Source of the DNA: Microcoleaceae cyanobacterium UBA11344
GTDB lineage: Bacteria > Cyanobacteriota > Cyanobacteriia > Cyanobacteriales > Microcoleaceae
NCBI GenBank assembly: GCA_003483675.1
Contig: DMYK01000396.1
Span: 1-6,788 of the forward strand
Direction: 5' to 3'
Length of the DNA stretch: 6,788 bases
Shown here: one piece after another, positions 1 to 5,121 of the stretch
Numbering within the stretch: the stretch's first letter is position 1
How the letters are laid out: each line of letters begins with the position of its first letter
Notes under the pieces: model-generated
Told to the model about the DNA's origin: nothing
Database searches by the model: none
Seen by the model: the letters and a program-made list of their open reading frames with translations, nothing else
Program-made: the position numbers and the translations under genes

Positions 1-77
1 ATGAGGCCCCGGCTGCTTCCCCACGGGTTGATGAGGATGATGCTGAGGGCATATAGCAGGGTGTAGAGGGTTTTCAT
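1..77 (-). CDS. Start of an unidentified exported or membrane protein (partial, cut by window edge)
   Basis: Reading leftward from an ATG at 77-75, 25 codons are open to the window edge: M-K-T-L-Y-T-L-L-Y-A-L-S-I-I-L-I-N-P-W-G and then S-S-R-G-L. One positive charge followed by about 14 hydrophobic residues looks like a signal peptide or an N-terminal membrane anchor. The ATG overlaps the TAA stop of the upstream PEP-CTERM gene by one base (TAATG, 79-75), an arrangement typical of translational coupling, and a weak AAGAG precedes it. The segment looks richer in G and C than the neighbouring gene, with CTC, CCG and CGG codons, though it is too short to weigh much. No family can be assigned from 25 residues. 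It is probably the third gene of the operon with the PEP-CTERM and WD40-like genes. Confidence 0.5.
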   Translation of the reverse strand, partial: MKTLYTLLYALSIILINPWGSSRGL

Positions 78-1528
78 TACTCTTGGTTTTTCCGGTTTTT
101 GAGTCTTTTAATTACAGGCAATACAGCCAGGAAAAATAGCGTTCCTAATGCGGTGGTAGGTTCGGGAACGGCTTCTGCGGCGAGGGCATCCTCTTCGGCT
201 TTTTCAGATGAGGCTTTTTCGTTTGGTGATTCGTTGCTGTAAAGGCTTGCTATGTCAGAAACGTTGATGGAGGAAAAAGACATTTCCTGGTTTATATTCC
301 TAGCAGCCAAGGTTCTTGTATTCGTATAAACGTTACTCGCAGACGTAGAAACGCTACTGCGAGAAGGAAGATAATCTTGATTAATCTTGACAGCTAAGTC
401 ATATTTTCCAACTTGAGGATGTGGTGCATTGCGTACACATCCACCACCACCGCTACCGCCGCTACATGAGTCGCCACTAAAGTCATTACGCTCATCAAAG
501 TTGAAGTCGTTGTAGCCACTCACCTTGAGTTTGAGAGAACCGTCATTGTTTACAGAACTTTTAATCCCTGAACCCCAATTGCTCCCAAACGGCCCACCGT
601 CGTCATTCACCGCAATCAGATTTCCCGATTGGTTAAACGCTCCTAAAATTGTGTCTGGTTGTTTGGGTGGATTGATACCGGGAAAGTTATTAGTCCAGGC
701 GACAAAAGGTGCTGATGCTTGAAGTCCAGATTCTGTAAAAGAATCCACCTTGCCAGGAGATAAGGCACTGGAAAATAAATAGGTGGGGAGTAGGTCAACC
801 TTTTTGTACCCAAACTGTTCCTCAACTAGGTTGGCATACTGTTCGGTAAATGTTGCACCTTGTTTGATCTCTGTGATAGTTGAAGTGAGATTTGCATTGA
901 GGGAAATCGACCATGAAAAACCTGTTAAAAAATCGTAGGTTTGGTTGCCGAAATCACCTACCAGAAATGTCTCAAACTTGACCTGATTGGCTTTATTATC
1001 AGTCGGTATGTCAGAAAAATTTAAAACCTGACCATTATTTTGAGTTTGTTGTGCTAACTGTCTAGCTGGCGTCCAGGGTATTGGAAATTCTTCTGGCAGT
1101 AGATTATACTTAGCCATAGGCGTGTATTCATCCCAGTACCAAGGTTCCTCGTCAGACCATCCACTTGCAAAATAGCCAAGTTTAGGGGCATCGATATAGG
1201 GTGGTTTCAGAGATCCTTGAGTGCTATCGAGAGGATTAGGGGGATTAAAATCCTGGGTTACTACCTGAAGCCAGTTCAGATGATCGACGCCGAGAAAATT
1301 TTTCCAGTCGTTTTTAGTAGCAACGAATTGACCAGTAATGAATTCTTTGGTTCCTGTTGGGATAGTCCGAGTTTCTGTCTCCAGGCTAATATTACCTAAA
1401 ACTTCATTTTTGACGATTACATCAAAAGTCAGTTGTGCTGCACAAACTTCCCCGCTTGAAACGGTTGTAAAGAATGCAGCTATTCCGATCGCACAGATGT
1501 ATGTTGTGCTAGCATTTCGCTGTGACAT
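77..1528 (-). CDS. PEP-CTERM sorting-domain protein with a DVUA0089/PPC-like domain
   Basis: A 483-residue exported protein, probably held at or released from the cell surface. Residues 1-31 form a signal peptide ending near C-A-A-Q. The C-terminus is a classic PEP-CTERM signal: V-P-E-P at 454-457, a hydrophobic helix at about 459-473 and a basic tail K-R-L-K-N-R-K. In families with this tail, exosortase recognises the PEP motif, cleaves and sorts the protein. Residues about 275-382 resemble the DVUA0089/pre-peptidase C-terminal beta-sandwich: D-T-I-L-G-A-F, then S-G-N-L-I-A-V-N-D-D-G-G, then L-K-V-S-G-Y-N-D and finally G-K-Y-D-L-A-V. Within it, residues 351-367 are an odd Gly-rich insert carrying two cysteines (355, 364). 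Residues 32-270 match nothing I recognise. AGGAG eight bases before the ATG supports the start. It lies 37 bases after the WD40-like gene, so co-transcription is likely. The PEP-CTERM call is firm; the function is unknown. Confidence 0.9.
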   Translation of the reverse strand: MSQRNASTTYICAIGIAAFFTTVSSGEVCAAQLTFDVIVKNEVLGNISLETETRTIPTGTKEFITGQFVATKNDWKNFLGVDHLNWLQVVTQDFNPPNPLDSTQGSLKPPYIDAPKLGYFASGWSDEEPWYWDEYTPMAKYNLLPEEFPIPWTPARQLAQQTQNNGQVLNFSDIPTDNKANQVKFETFLVGDFGNQTYDFLTGFSWSISLNANLTSTITEIKQGATFTEQYANLVEEQFGYKKVDLLPTYLFSSALSPGKVDSFTESGLQASAPFVAWTNNFPGINPPKQPDTILGAFNQSGNLIAVNDDGGPFGSNWGSGIKSSVNNDGSLKLKVSGYNDFNFDERNDFSGDSCSGGSGGGGCVRNAPHPQVGKYDLAVKINQDYLPSRSSVSTSASNVYTNTRTLAARNINQEMSFSSINVSDIASLYSNESPNEKASSEKAEEDALAAEAVPEPTTALGTLFFLAVLPVIKRLKNRKNQE

Positions 1529-1536
1529 AGCATTGA

Positions 1537-1541
1537 CTCCT
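1537..1541 (-). promoter_or_regulatory. Shine-Dalgarno site of the PEP-CTERM gene
   Basis: On the minus strand AGGAG stands eight bases before the ATG at 1528-1526. It is the best ribosome binding site among the minus-strand genes and fixes the start of the PEP-CTERM reading frame. Confidence 0.7.
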
Positions 1542-1565
1542 AATTGTTTTAAAGTGTATTAAATC

Positions 1566-2372
1566 CTAATCAGCAAGTTTTTCAACTTTGTAAGTTTTGA
1601 GATTGAAACGCCACCAAGTCCGCAAAATGCGGCGACTACTAAGATCGGTGATAATATCTTGCGGCGTAGACAAAAAACTTGAATCTGCAGAAAACTTGCC
1701 TATACTTCCCAAACGAAGCTGAGAAAATTCTTTGATTTCCTGACAAGTTTGGATGTCAAAAAGTTTCGCGTAAATCAATGACGAGCGAGTCGGATTCCCC
1801 TGAGGATAATTTTCATCACTCCCGGGATATCCAGTAGCAAATTGGATGTTCAGAAAGCGATCGTTTGGCGAAAAGCGAAACTGCACAGGCCCAGCGCCTC
1901 CTTGCGGAATTTTGCAGACAAGTGTAAAGCTGGGATAGCTGTGCAGGAATATTATCCCTTGCGGAAGTTCGTAAGTAAAAAACTTGGTTTCATCGTGGGA
2001 AAAGCCATAAATCCTTTGAGGAAAACGGCGAACTTCTTTACCTGTTTCTAAATCCCAGAAAACAGCATGGTCTTTTTGCGAAGCAGCAACTGTCTTACCA
2101 CCCTCCAAAAGAAAAGTCTCTCTGACAACCACTCCAGCATCCATTTGAAAGGTACGAATCACCTCTGAGGAAACAGCATCCTTGACAGTAACAATGCCAT
2201 TGCGTGAGCCGCTGACAGAGTAGCGACTGTTTGATACTGTATTGCCTCGATTCAAGTCAGCTACCCTCTCTATTTTCCCCTCGTTATAGGCAGTAACTCC
2301 AGGTAAAACAGAGCCTAGTGCCATTGTCACAGAAAGGATTAAAGCCAACATAAACAGGAAAAAATGCTTCAT
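1566..2372 (-). CDS. Secreted WD40-like beta-propeller repeat protein
   Basis: A 268-residue protein. Residues 1-25 (M-K-H-F-F-L-F-M-L-A-L-I-L-S) are a signal peptide or N-terminal anchor; there is no lipobox cysteine. The remainder shows degenerate WD40-type blades. The clearest strands are V-F-W-D-L-E-T-G-K-E-V-R-R-F at 104-117 and K-L-F-D-I-Q-T-C-Q-E-I-K-E-F at 203-216, with a weaker V-K-D-A-V-S-S-E-V-I-R-T-F at 63-75. Phrases such as F-S-P-N-D-R-F (167-173) and F-S-A-D-S-S-F (227-233) are typical of the strand before each blade. Only about four or five blades fit, fewer than a closed seven-blade ring, so it may be incomplete, diverged, or paired with a partner. No catalytic motif is visible; a binding or scaffold role is inference. 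It is the first gene of the probable operon with the PEP-CTERM gene. No clear Shine-Dalgarno precedes the start, and a small hairpin lies just upstream of it. Confidence 0.72.
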   Translation of the reverse strand: MKHFFLFMLALILSVTMALGSVLPGVTAYNEGKIERVADLNRGNTVSNSRYSVSGSRNGIVTVKDAVSSEVIRTFQMDAGVVVRETFLLEGGKTVAASQKDHAVFWDLETGKEVRRFPQRIYGFSHDETKFFTYELPQGIIFLHSYPSFTLVCKIPQGGAGPVQFRFSPNDRFLNIQFATGYPGSDENYPQGNPTRSSLIYAKLFDIQTCQEIKEFSQLRLGSIGKFSADSSFLSTPQDIITDLSSRRILRTWWRFNLKTYKVEKLAD

Positions 2373-2378
2373 AATCTG

Positions 2379-2393
2379 GGCTATTTTTTAGCC
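2379..2393 (-). repeat. Small hairpin just upstream of the WD40-like gene start
   Basis: GGCTA (2379-2383) pairs with TAGCC (2389-2393) around a five-base loop; on the transcribed strand the loop is AAAAA. It ends only six bases before the ATG at 2372, where a ribosome binding site would be expected, so it could limit translation. The stem has only five pairs and may be coincidental. Confidence 0.3.
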
Positions 2394-2734
2394 TGATGAT
2401 TAGTTAAATAATCCCAACGCAATACGAAGCCAGCTACTAAAAGCAGCGCCAACCTCTTGCCTCAATCCTGATGTTCTGGATTGTCACGTTGAAAACAAGA
2501 AAAACTGTGGCAGTAGCACGCTGATTTAAAACAAGTTTGCTGAGATTATTTCCGAATTTTATCACGGCACAAATGCTGACCACAATCCGAAAATTTACTG
2601 AATTGAGTGACATCCAGAGAACGAAATCAAATTTTTCCTAGTAATATTAGTTATCCCTAAAGGAAGATTTCAGAGAAAATCTTGACTTCTGTAGCTAAAA
2701 AGTTTCAATGGATACTGTTTTTCGTGAGAAAGTT

Positions 2735-2764
2735 GATATCAAATCCGGGTGTACTGGAATTATT
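2735..2764 (+). repeat. Dispersed GATATCAA...GGAAT repeat, copy 1
   Basis: Starts GATATCAAATCCGG and ends CTGGAATTATT, with partly complementary halves (AATCCGG against CTGGAATT). Aligned without gaps it matches the copy at 4585-4614 at 22 of 30 positions. It begins inside a perfect 10-bp palindrome, TTGATATCAA (2733-2742). This is the most diverged of the three copies in the window. Confidence 0.55.
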
Positions 2765-2785
2765 TATTTGTAAAATTTGGTAAAC

Positions 2786-2823
2786 TTCGCAGTTGCGTTT
2801 TTTCGCCACACCGCAACTGCGAA
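2786..2823 (-). terminator. Strong hairpin after the GH57 gene, probable terminator
   Basis: TTCGCAGTTGCG (2786-2797) and CGCAACTGCGAA (2812-2823) form a perfect 12-bp stem with a 14-base loop, starting six bases past the GH57 TAA on the minus strand. No U tract follows the stem, as a textbook intrinsic terminator would need; the A run of the transcript lies within the loop. Position and stem strength favour termination or protection of the mRNA 3' end. Confidence 0.6.
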
Positions 2824-2829
2824 CTTATC

Positions 2830-4326
2830 TTAGTTCATTAAAGCAGCACCACGGTTGTAAATTTCCCGCGCGTAATCAGTCCAAGTTCCCTGTCCCCAAT
2901 AGCGGAAACAGCTTGTTTGCAACAACAAGTTGTAAAGCAAAGCTTGTTGATACTCAAACTGCTTGGTAACGGTGGCATCTTGCTGCACCAGCGGGTCGTA
3001 TTTTTTGTGAAATGCTGCGCTGAGTAAATTCATCGGTTCCAAGACATTTTCGTAGCCTTTCACCCAACTCAAATCGTTAGTCCAAGAAGCACCATCCATG
3101 TGAAAATTATGGTCGATTTGCTTGAGTTGGGCGATCGCACTTTCCACCTTTTCCGGTGTCGCACTATCAGCATCGACTAACTGCCAGATTTTGTGCTGGT
3201 TAACCCCTTGACAAATCGGATAATCATCAGGATTAACGCCCGCCGCCTCAATGATCTCCAAATATTCAGTACCGTTTAAACCGACAACACCGGATTTTCC
3301 GCCACCTTGAGAGCGGTTTTCGTGCCAAGCTTTGACAAAGGCGCTGGGGAATTCATTCATCATCACGCCGCCATTTTCGCCATCAGCAATCTGAGTGACT
3401 AAAGAAGGAATTGTGACCTTGCCAATTTGCTGTTTATTACGTCCTTTTGCTTCATAATATGGCTGCATTTGACCGACCAATTTTGTATCAGAACCTTGGG
3501 TTTTAATCAAAGCAGTAATACTGATGGTTTCGCCGCGAGAATTGCGGGCAAATAAACGGTTTGGAATATATTTTTGGTCTTGCGACAATCCCGAACCTTC
3601 GATATTTTCTACAGAATGTTCTTGCACCATCAGCCAGCGGTAGCCGCATTCTTTCAAAGCTTTGATGTATTCATAAAGCGTGTCAGGATGATTGGGAAAG
3701 TGCATTTCTGGGGGCGAAAAACCTTTGACGCGCTTGAGGGCATCCCAGCCAAAAATGGCTGCAAAATGATGTTGCCATGCTTGAATTTGGAGTTTGATGT
3801 CGGGAATTGGAGTTGAAGGAATGACGGCGTGACTCCACATTGTCCCCAGCCATTCTACGTGAGGTTGATATTGAGCTTCGCAGGTAATGCGCTTGAGATT
3901 GTTGAGGATATCATCGCGTCCCATTTGGCGCAATCCCCACAACAAATTGCCGGAATAGTCGAGCATAATTCGCGGGTTGCAACCTTCAGCAATCAGTTGG
4001 GGAATAAATTCTCCCATGCGCGAGTAGCACGAAGCAAAGACTCCGGCGTTGTGATTGTCTCCTTGGTTGGGATGTTCAAACATATTCTGAAGATTGCAGA
4101 TCAGTTCGCCGTTTGCACCAGCCGGAATCGTGGGTTGGTGCATATGGAGGGCGCAGGCAAATCCGGCTTGAATATTTTCGAGGCGAAGATTTGTCCTAGG
4201 TAGAAAGACTGGTTCATTGCTGTTGGCTGCGGTACTGATTTCTGCTTCAGATCCGCAAATATTGGGTAATCCTGAGTTGATTTCGTTTAAAATGGGTAGG
4301 TTGGGAGATTGTGCGATCGCAGGCAT
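2830..4326 (-). CDS. Glycoside hydrolase family 57 protein (alpha-glucan acting)
   Basis: A 498-residue cytoplasmic enzyme without signal peptide. GH57 enzymes are retaining alpha-glucan hydrolases or transferases (amylase, 4-alpha-glucanotransferase, branching enzyme). Motifs visible in order: H-M-H-Q-P at 61-65; V-E-W-L-G-T-M-W-S-H-A-V-I-P at 157-170; G-F-S-P-P-E-M-H-F at 202-210, where E207 fits the catalytic nucleophile; A-D-G-E-N-G-G at 314-320, where D315 fits the acid/base; and S-C-F-R-Y-W-G-Q-G at 472-480 as a late conserved region. All expected catalytic positions are intact. Family and residue assignments rest on remembered motifs; substrate specificity cannot be read from sequence. 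The ATG at 4326 is the likely start although its Shine-Dalgarno is weak (GAG, twelve bases upstream). Residues 1-50 are polar, perhaps lineage-specific. It is divergent from glycogen synthase, so glycogen trimming, branching or remodelling is the likely role. Confidence 0.88.
   Translation of the reverse strand: MPAIAQSPNLPILNEINSGLPNICGSEAEISTAANSNEPVFLPRTNLRLENIQAGFACALHMHQPTIPAGANGELICNLQNMFEHPNQGDNHNAGVFASCYSRMGEFIPQLIAEGCNPRIMLDYSGNLLWGLRQMGRDDILNNLKRITCEAQYQPHVEWLGTMWSHAVIPSTPIPDIKLQIQAWQHHFAAIFGWDALKRVKGFSPPEMHFPNHPDTLYEYIKALKECGYRWLMVQEHSVENIEGSGLSQDQKYIPNRLFARNSRGETISITALIKTQGSDTKLVGQMQPYYEAKGRNKQQIGKVTIPSLVTQIADGENGGVMMNEFPSAFVKAWHENRSQGGGKSGVVGLNGTEYLEIIEAAGVNPDDYPICQGVNQHKIWQLVDADSATPEKVESAIAQLKQIDHNFHMDGASWTNDLSWVKGYENVLEPMNLLSAAFHKKYDPLVQQDATVTKQFEYQQALLYNLLLQTSCFRYWGQGTWTDYAREIYNRGAALMN
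3131..3138. repeat. HIP1 octamer inside the GH57 gene
   Basis: Perfect GCGATCGC, the highly iterated palindrome of many cyanobacterial genomes. It is read in frame as part of an A-I-A-Q run in the GH57 protein (about residues 397-400). Confidence 0.85.
4313..4320. repeat. HIP1 octamer at the GH57 start
   Basis: Perfect GCGATCGC within codons 3-5 of the GH57 gene, again encoding A-I-A. Its identity with the site at 3131 reflects genome-wide HIP1 over-representation rather than a local control site. Confidence 0.85.
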
Positions 4327-4386
4327 AGAATTTTTCTCAAGAATTGTGGAGTGGCACTGTTTACTATTGGTAAGATGTGCTATATA

Positions 4387-4415
4387 CTTTTAGACTAGCA
4401 GAAAATGTCTGCCAA
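4387..4415 (-). promoter_or_regulatory. Possible sigma70-type promoter of the GH57 gene
   Basis: On the minus strand TTGGCA (4415-4410) is followed after 17 bases by TAAAAG (4392-4387), about 60 bases before the GH57 ATG. The -35 is good; the -10 lacks the final T that is usually kept. The AT-rich TATATAG just after it could also take part. Confidence 0.3.
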
Positions 4416-4416
4416 A

Positions 4417-4428
4417 GATCAATTGATC
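4417..4428. repeat. 12-bp perfect palindrome upstream of the GH57 promoter
   Basis: GATCAATTGATC is its own reverse complement and lies directly beyond the candidate -35 box of the GH57 promoter, where an activator or repressor dimer could bind. Function is inferred from position alone; AT-rich palindromes of this size can arise by chance. Confidence 0.3.
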
Positions 4429-4584
4429 AATTACCGATACGCACTCTCCGGTGCAAGAGCCAGAGAGAATTTTATACTTAGGAGTAATGAAAGGTAATGG
4501 ATTTGACCAACTAATTTTATTTTGGTAAAATCTGGAAAAACAGGCGATCGATTACAGTTGGGCGCATCACCGCGACGAAGCTAT

Positions 4585-4614
4585 GATATCAATTCCGGTA
4601 ACACCGGAATGATT
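4585..4614 (+). repeat. Dispersed GATATCAA...GGAAT repeat, copy 2 (left end of the element)
   Basis: Contains a perfect 8-bp hairpin, ATTCCGGT (4592-4599) with ACCGGAAT (4603-4610) around a three-base loop AAC. It runs straight into the heptamer array and is the most symmetrical of the three copies. Confidence 0.6.
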
Positions 4615-4641
4615 GTTGACTGTTGACTGTTGACTGTTGAC
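4614..4641 (+). repeat. TGTTGAC heptanucleotide tandem array, four perfect units
   Basis: TGTTGAC repeats four times without error and is followed by a partial TGT. Heptanucleotide short tandem repeats are a known feature of filamentous cyanobacterial genomes, and copy number is expected to vary between strains. Each TTGACT is also a fair -35 hexamer, but no matching -10 was noticed. Confidence 0.85.
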
Positions 4642-4672
4642 TGTGAATCGAAAAACTGAAAATTGCGCTGAT

Positions 4673-4698
4673 ATATCGAAGATACATATCGAAGATAC
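4673..4698 (+). repeat. Tandem 13-mer duplication
   Basis: ATATCGAAGATAC occurs twice without error (4673-4685, 4686-4698), and the next three bases ATA begin a third unit. It sits inside the composite element. Confidence 0.8.
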
Positions 4699-4713
4699 AT
4701 AGGGTGACCACTG

Positions 4714-4741
4714 GTACGGGCAATTCATGAATTGCCCCTAC
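4714..4741. repeat. 28-bp interspersed palindrome
   Basis: The core GGGCAATTCATGAATTGCCC (4718-4737) is a perfect 20-bp palindrome. It extends to 28 bp (GTAC on the left, CTAC on the right) with a single C/C mismatch at 4717/4738. This type of GC-flanked palindrome with an ATTCATGAAT centre resembles dispersed intergenic repeats of filamentous cyanobacteria. Confidence 0.75.
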
Positions 4742-4743
4742 TT

Positions 4744-4773
4744 GATCATTCCGATGCTAGCGGATTTGATATT
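4744..4773 (-). repeat. Dispersed GATATCAA...GGAAT repeat, copy 3 (right end of the element, inverted)
   Basis: Read on the minus strand from 4773 it starts AATATCAAATCCG and ends CGGAATGATC. It agrees with copy 2 at 24 of 28 core positions but lies in the opposite direction, giving the element its terminal inverted repeats. Confidence 0.6.
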
Positions 4774-4813
4774 ATTCGATCGAGCTTCGGAAATAGACGA
4801 GACAACTGGCGAT

Positions 4814-4889
4814 TTGCTGCAAAAGATTGAGTTGACAAATGCGATAAAATGAGTTAAAATTTGCGGAATTTGCGATCGAGTTGCAGCAA
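4814..4889. repeat. 9-bp inverted repeat bracketing the glgA promoter
   Basis: TTGCTGCAA (4814-4822) and TTGCAGCAA (4881-4889) are exact reverse complements, 58 bases apart, with the -35/-10 pair between them. Paired operator half-sites or chance are both possible. Confidence 0.3.
4832..4860 (+). promoter_or_regulatory. Sigma70-type promoter of glgA
   Basis: A perfect -35 TTGACA (4832-4837) and a strong -10 TAAAAT (4855-4860) are separated by the ideal 17 bases. Transcription would start near 4867, giving a leader of about 255 bases before the glgA ATG. It is the best promoter match I noticed in the window. Confidence 0.55.
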
Positions 4890-4973
4890 TTTCGACTTGC
4901 TCAACCGATTTTTTCTCTTCCGCTAAAGAGCTTGCAGCCTCGCCTCGATGGTATCCTCCTCGTTAGGCTGCCA

Positions 4974-4981
4974 GCGATCGC
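4974..4981. repeat. HIP1 octamer in the glgA leader
   Basis: Perfect GCGATCGC, the third in the window and the only one outside a firmly called gene. It falls in the minus-strand segment that looks coding. Confidence 0.85.
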
Positions 4982-5062
4982 CCGCAACCGCCCCAAATTC
5001 CCCTAGCTGCGGATATCGCCCCCAGATTCCCAAGGGCCGACTTGCTTGTTTGCCTGGAATCA

Positions 5063-5068
5063 TATACT
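5063..5068 (+). promoter_or_regulatory. Possible secondary -10 element close to glgA
   Basis: TATACT, a good -10 hexamer, lies about 55 bases before the glgA ATG. The nearest -35-like hexamer, TTGCTT (5042-5047), is 15 bases away, shorter than usual. It could give a short-leader transcript, but support is weak. Confidence 0.25.
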
Positions 5069-5104
5069 TTTGTGATGTTAAGAAAATATTTTTTTGATTC
5101 ACCC

Positions 5105-5109
5105 AGGAG
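5105..5109 (+). promoter_or_regulatory. Shine-Dalgarno site of glgA
   Basis: AGGAG, twelve bases before the ATG at 5122. The spacing is on the long side, yet the encoded N-terminus M-Y-I-V-Q-I-A-S-E is the expected family start, so the start is secure. Confidence 0.55.
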
Positions 5110-5121
5110 TAAGCCGGAAAA

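Larger units (their letters stand above)
2373..2829. other. Intergenic region between the GH57 gene and the WD40-like gene
   Basis: I see no convincing coding frame in these 457 bases on either strand. They hold a short hairpin at the WD40-like gene start (2379-2393), one copy of a dispersed GATATCAA-type repeat (2735-2764) and a strong hairpin after the GH57 stop (2786-2823). The minus-strand promoter of the WD40/PEP-CTERM operon should lie here, but no -35/-10 pair stands out. Confidence 0.6.
4585..4773. mobile_element. MITE-like composite repeat element with imperfect terminal inverted repeats
   Basis: The ends are two inverted copies of one 30-base repeat. The left copy is 4585-4614 and the right copy, read in reverse complement, is 4773-4744; they agree at 24 of 28 aligned core positions (shared ATATCAA, TCCG and CGGAATGAT). 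Between them lie four TGTTGAC heptamers, two tandem 13-mers and a 28-bp imperfect palindrome. There is no transposase and no clear target-site duplication, so this may be a non-autonomous element or a cluster of independently inserted small repeats. Confidence 0.45.
4738..5063 (-). pseudogene. Possible decayed or unrecognised small gene in the glgA leader
   Basis: An ATG at 5063-5061 opens a 46-residue frame ending at TAG 4925-4923. Its second half reads like real protein: L-G-I-W-G-R-Y-P-Q-L-G-E-F-G-A-V-A-G-D-R and then W-Q-P-N-E-E-D-T-I-E-A-R-L-Q-A-L. A second minus-strand frame, shifted by -1, is open from 4962 to the TAG at 4740-4738 (74 codons) without its own ATG, and begins charged: L-A-E-E-K-K-S-V-E-Q-V-E. 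Joining the frames by one slip or lost base at the first TAG gives a continuous charged, helix-like run. The last residues (S-N-N-I-K-S-A-S-I-G-M-I-K) are just the dispersed repeat read through. No Shine-Dalgarno is visible and the glgA promoter lies inside it. I do not recognise a family; a frameshifted remnant is inference and chance openness in a GC-rich stretch is the main alternative. Confidence 0.3.
4327..5121. other. Divergent intergenic region between the GH57 gene and glgA
   Basis: A 795-base spacer that must carry promoters in both directions. From left to right it holds a weak promoter for GH57 (4387-4415), a 12-bp palindrome (4417-4428), the repeat-built element 4585-4773, a good promoter for glgA (4832-4860) inside a distant 9-bp inverted repeat, and a GC-rich segment (about 4923-5060) whose minus strand looks coding. 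No known RNA family or riboswitch was recognised. Confidence 0.6.

Noticed and set aside
3829..4203. Open frame of 124 codons on the plus strand
   Set aside because: It is antisense to the GH57 gene with its catalytic motifs and has no recognisable domain or ribosome binding site.
4487..4528. Plus-strand mini-ORF of 13 codons after TATACT and AGGAG
   Set aside because: The AGGAG is only two bases from the ATG, no -35 box fits the TATACT, and the peptide is short and featureless.
4585..4773. Insertion sequence
   Set aside because: There is no transposase frame in the 190 bp and no clear target duplication; only a non-autonomous element remains possible.
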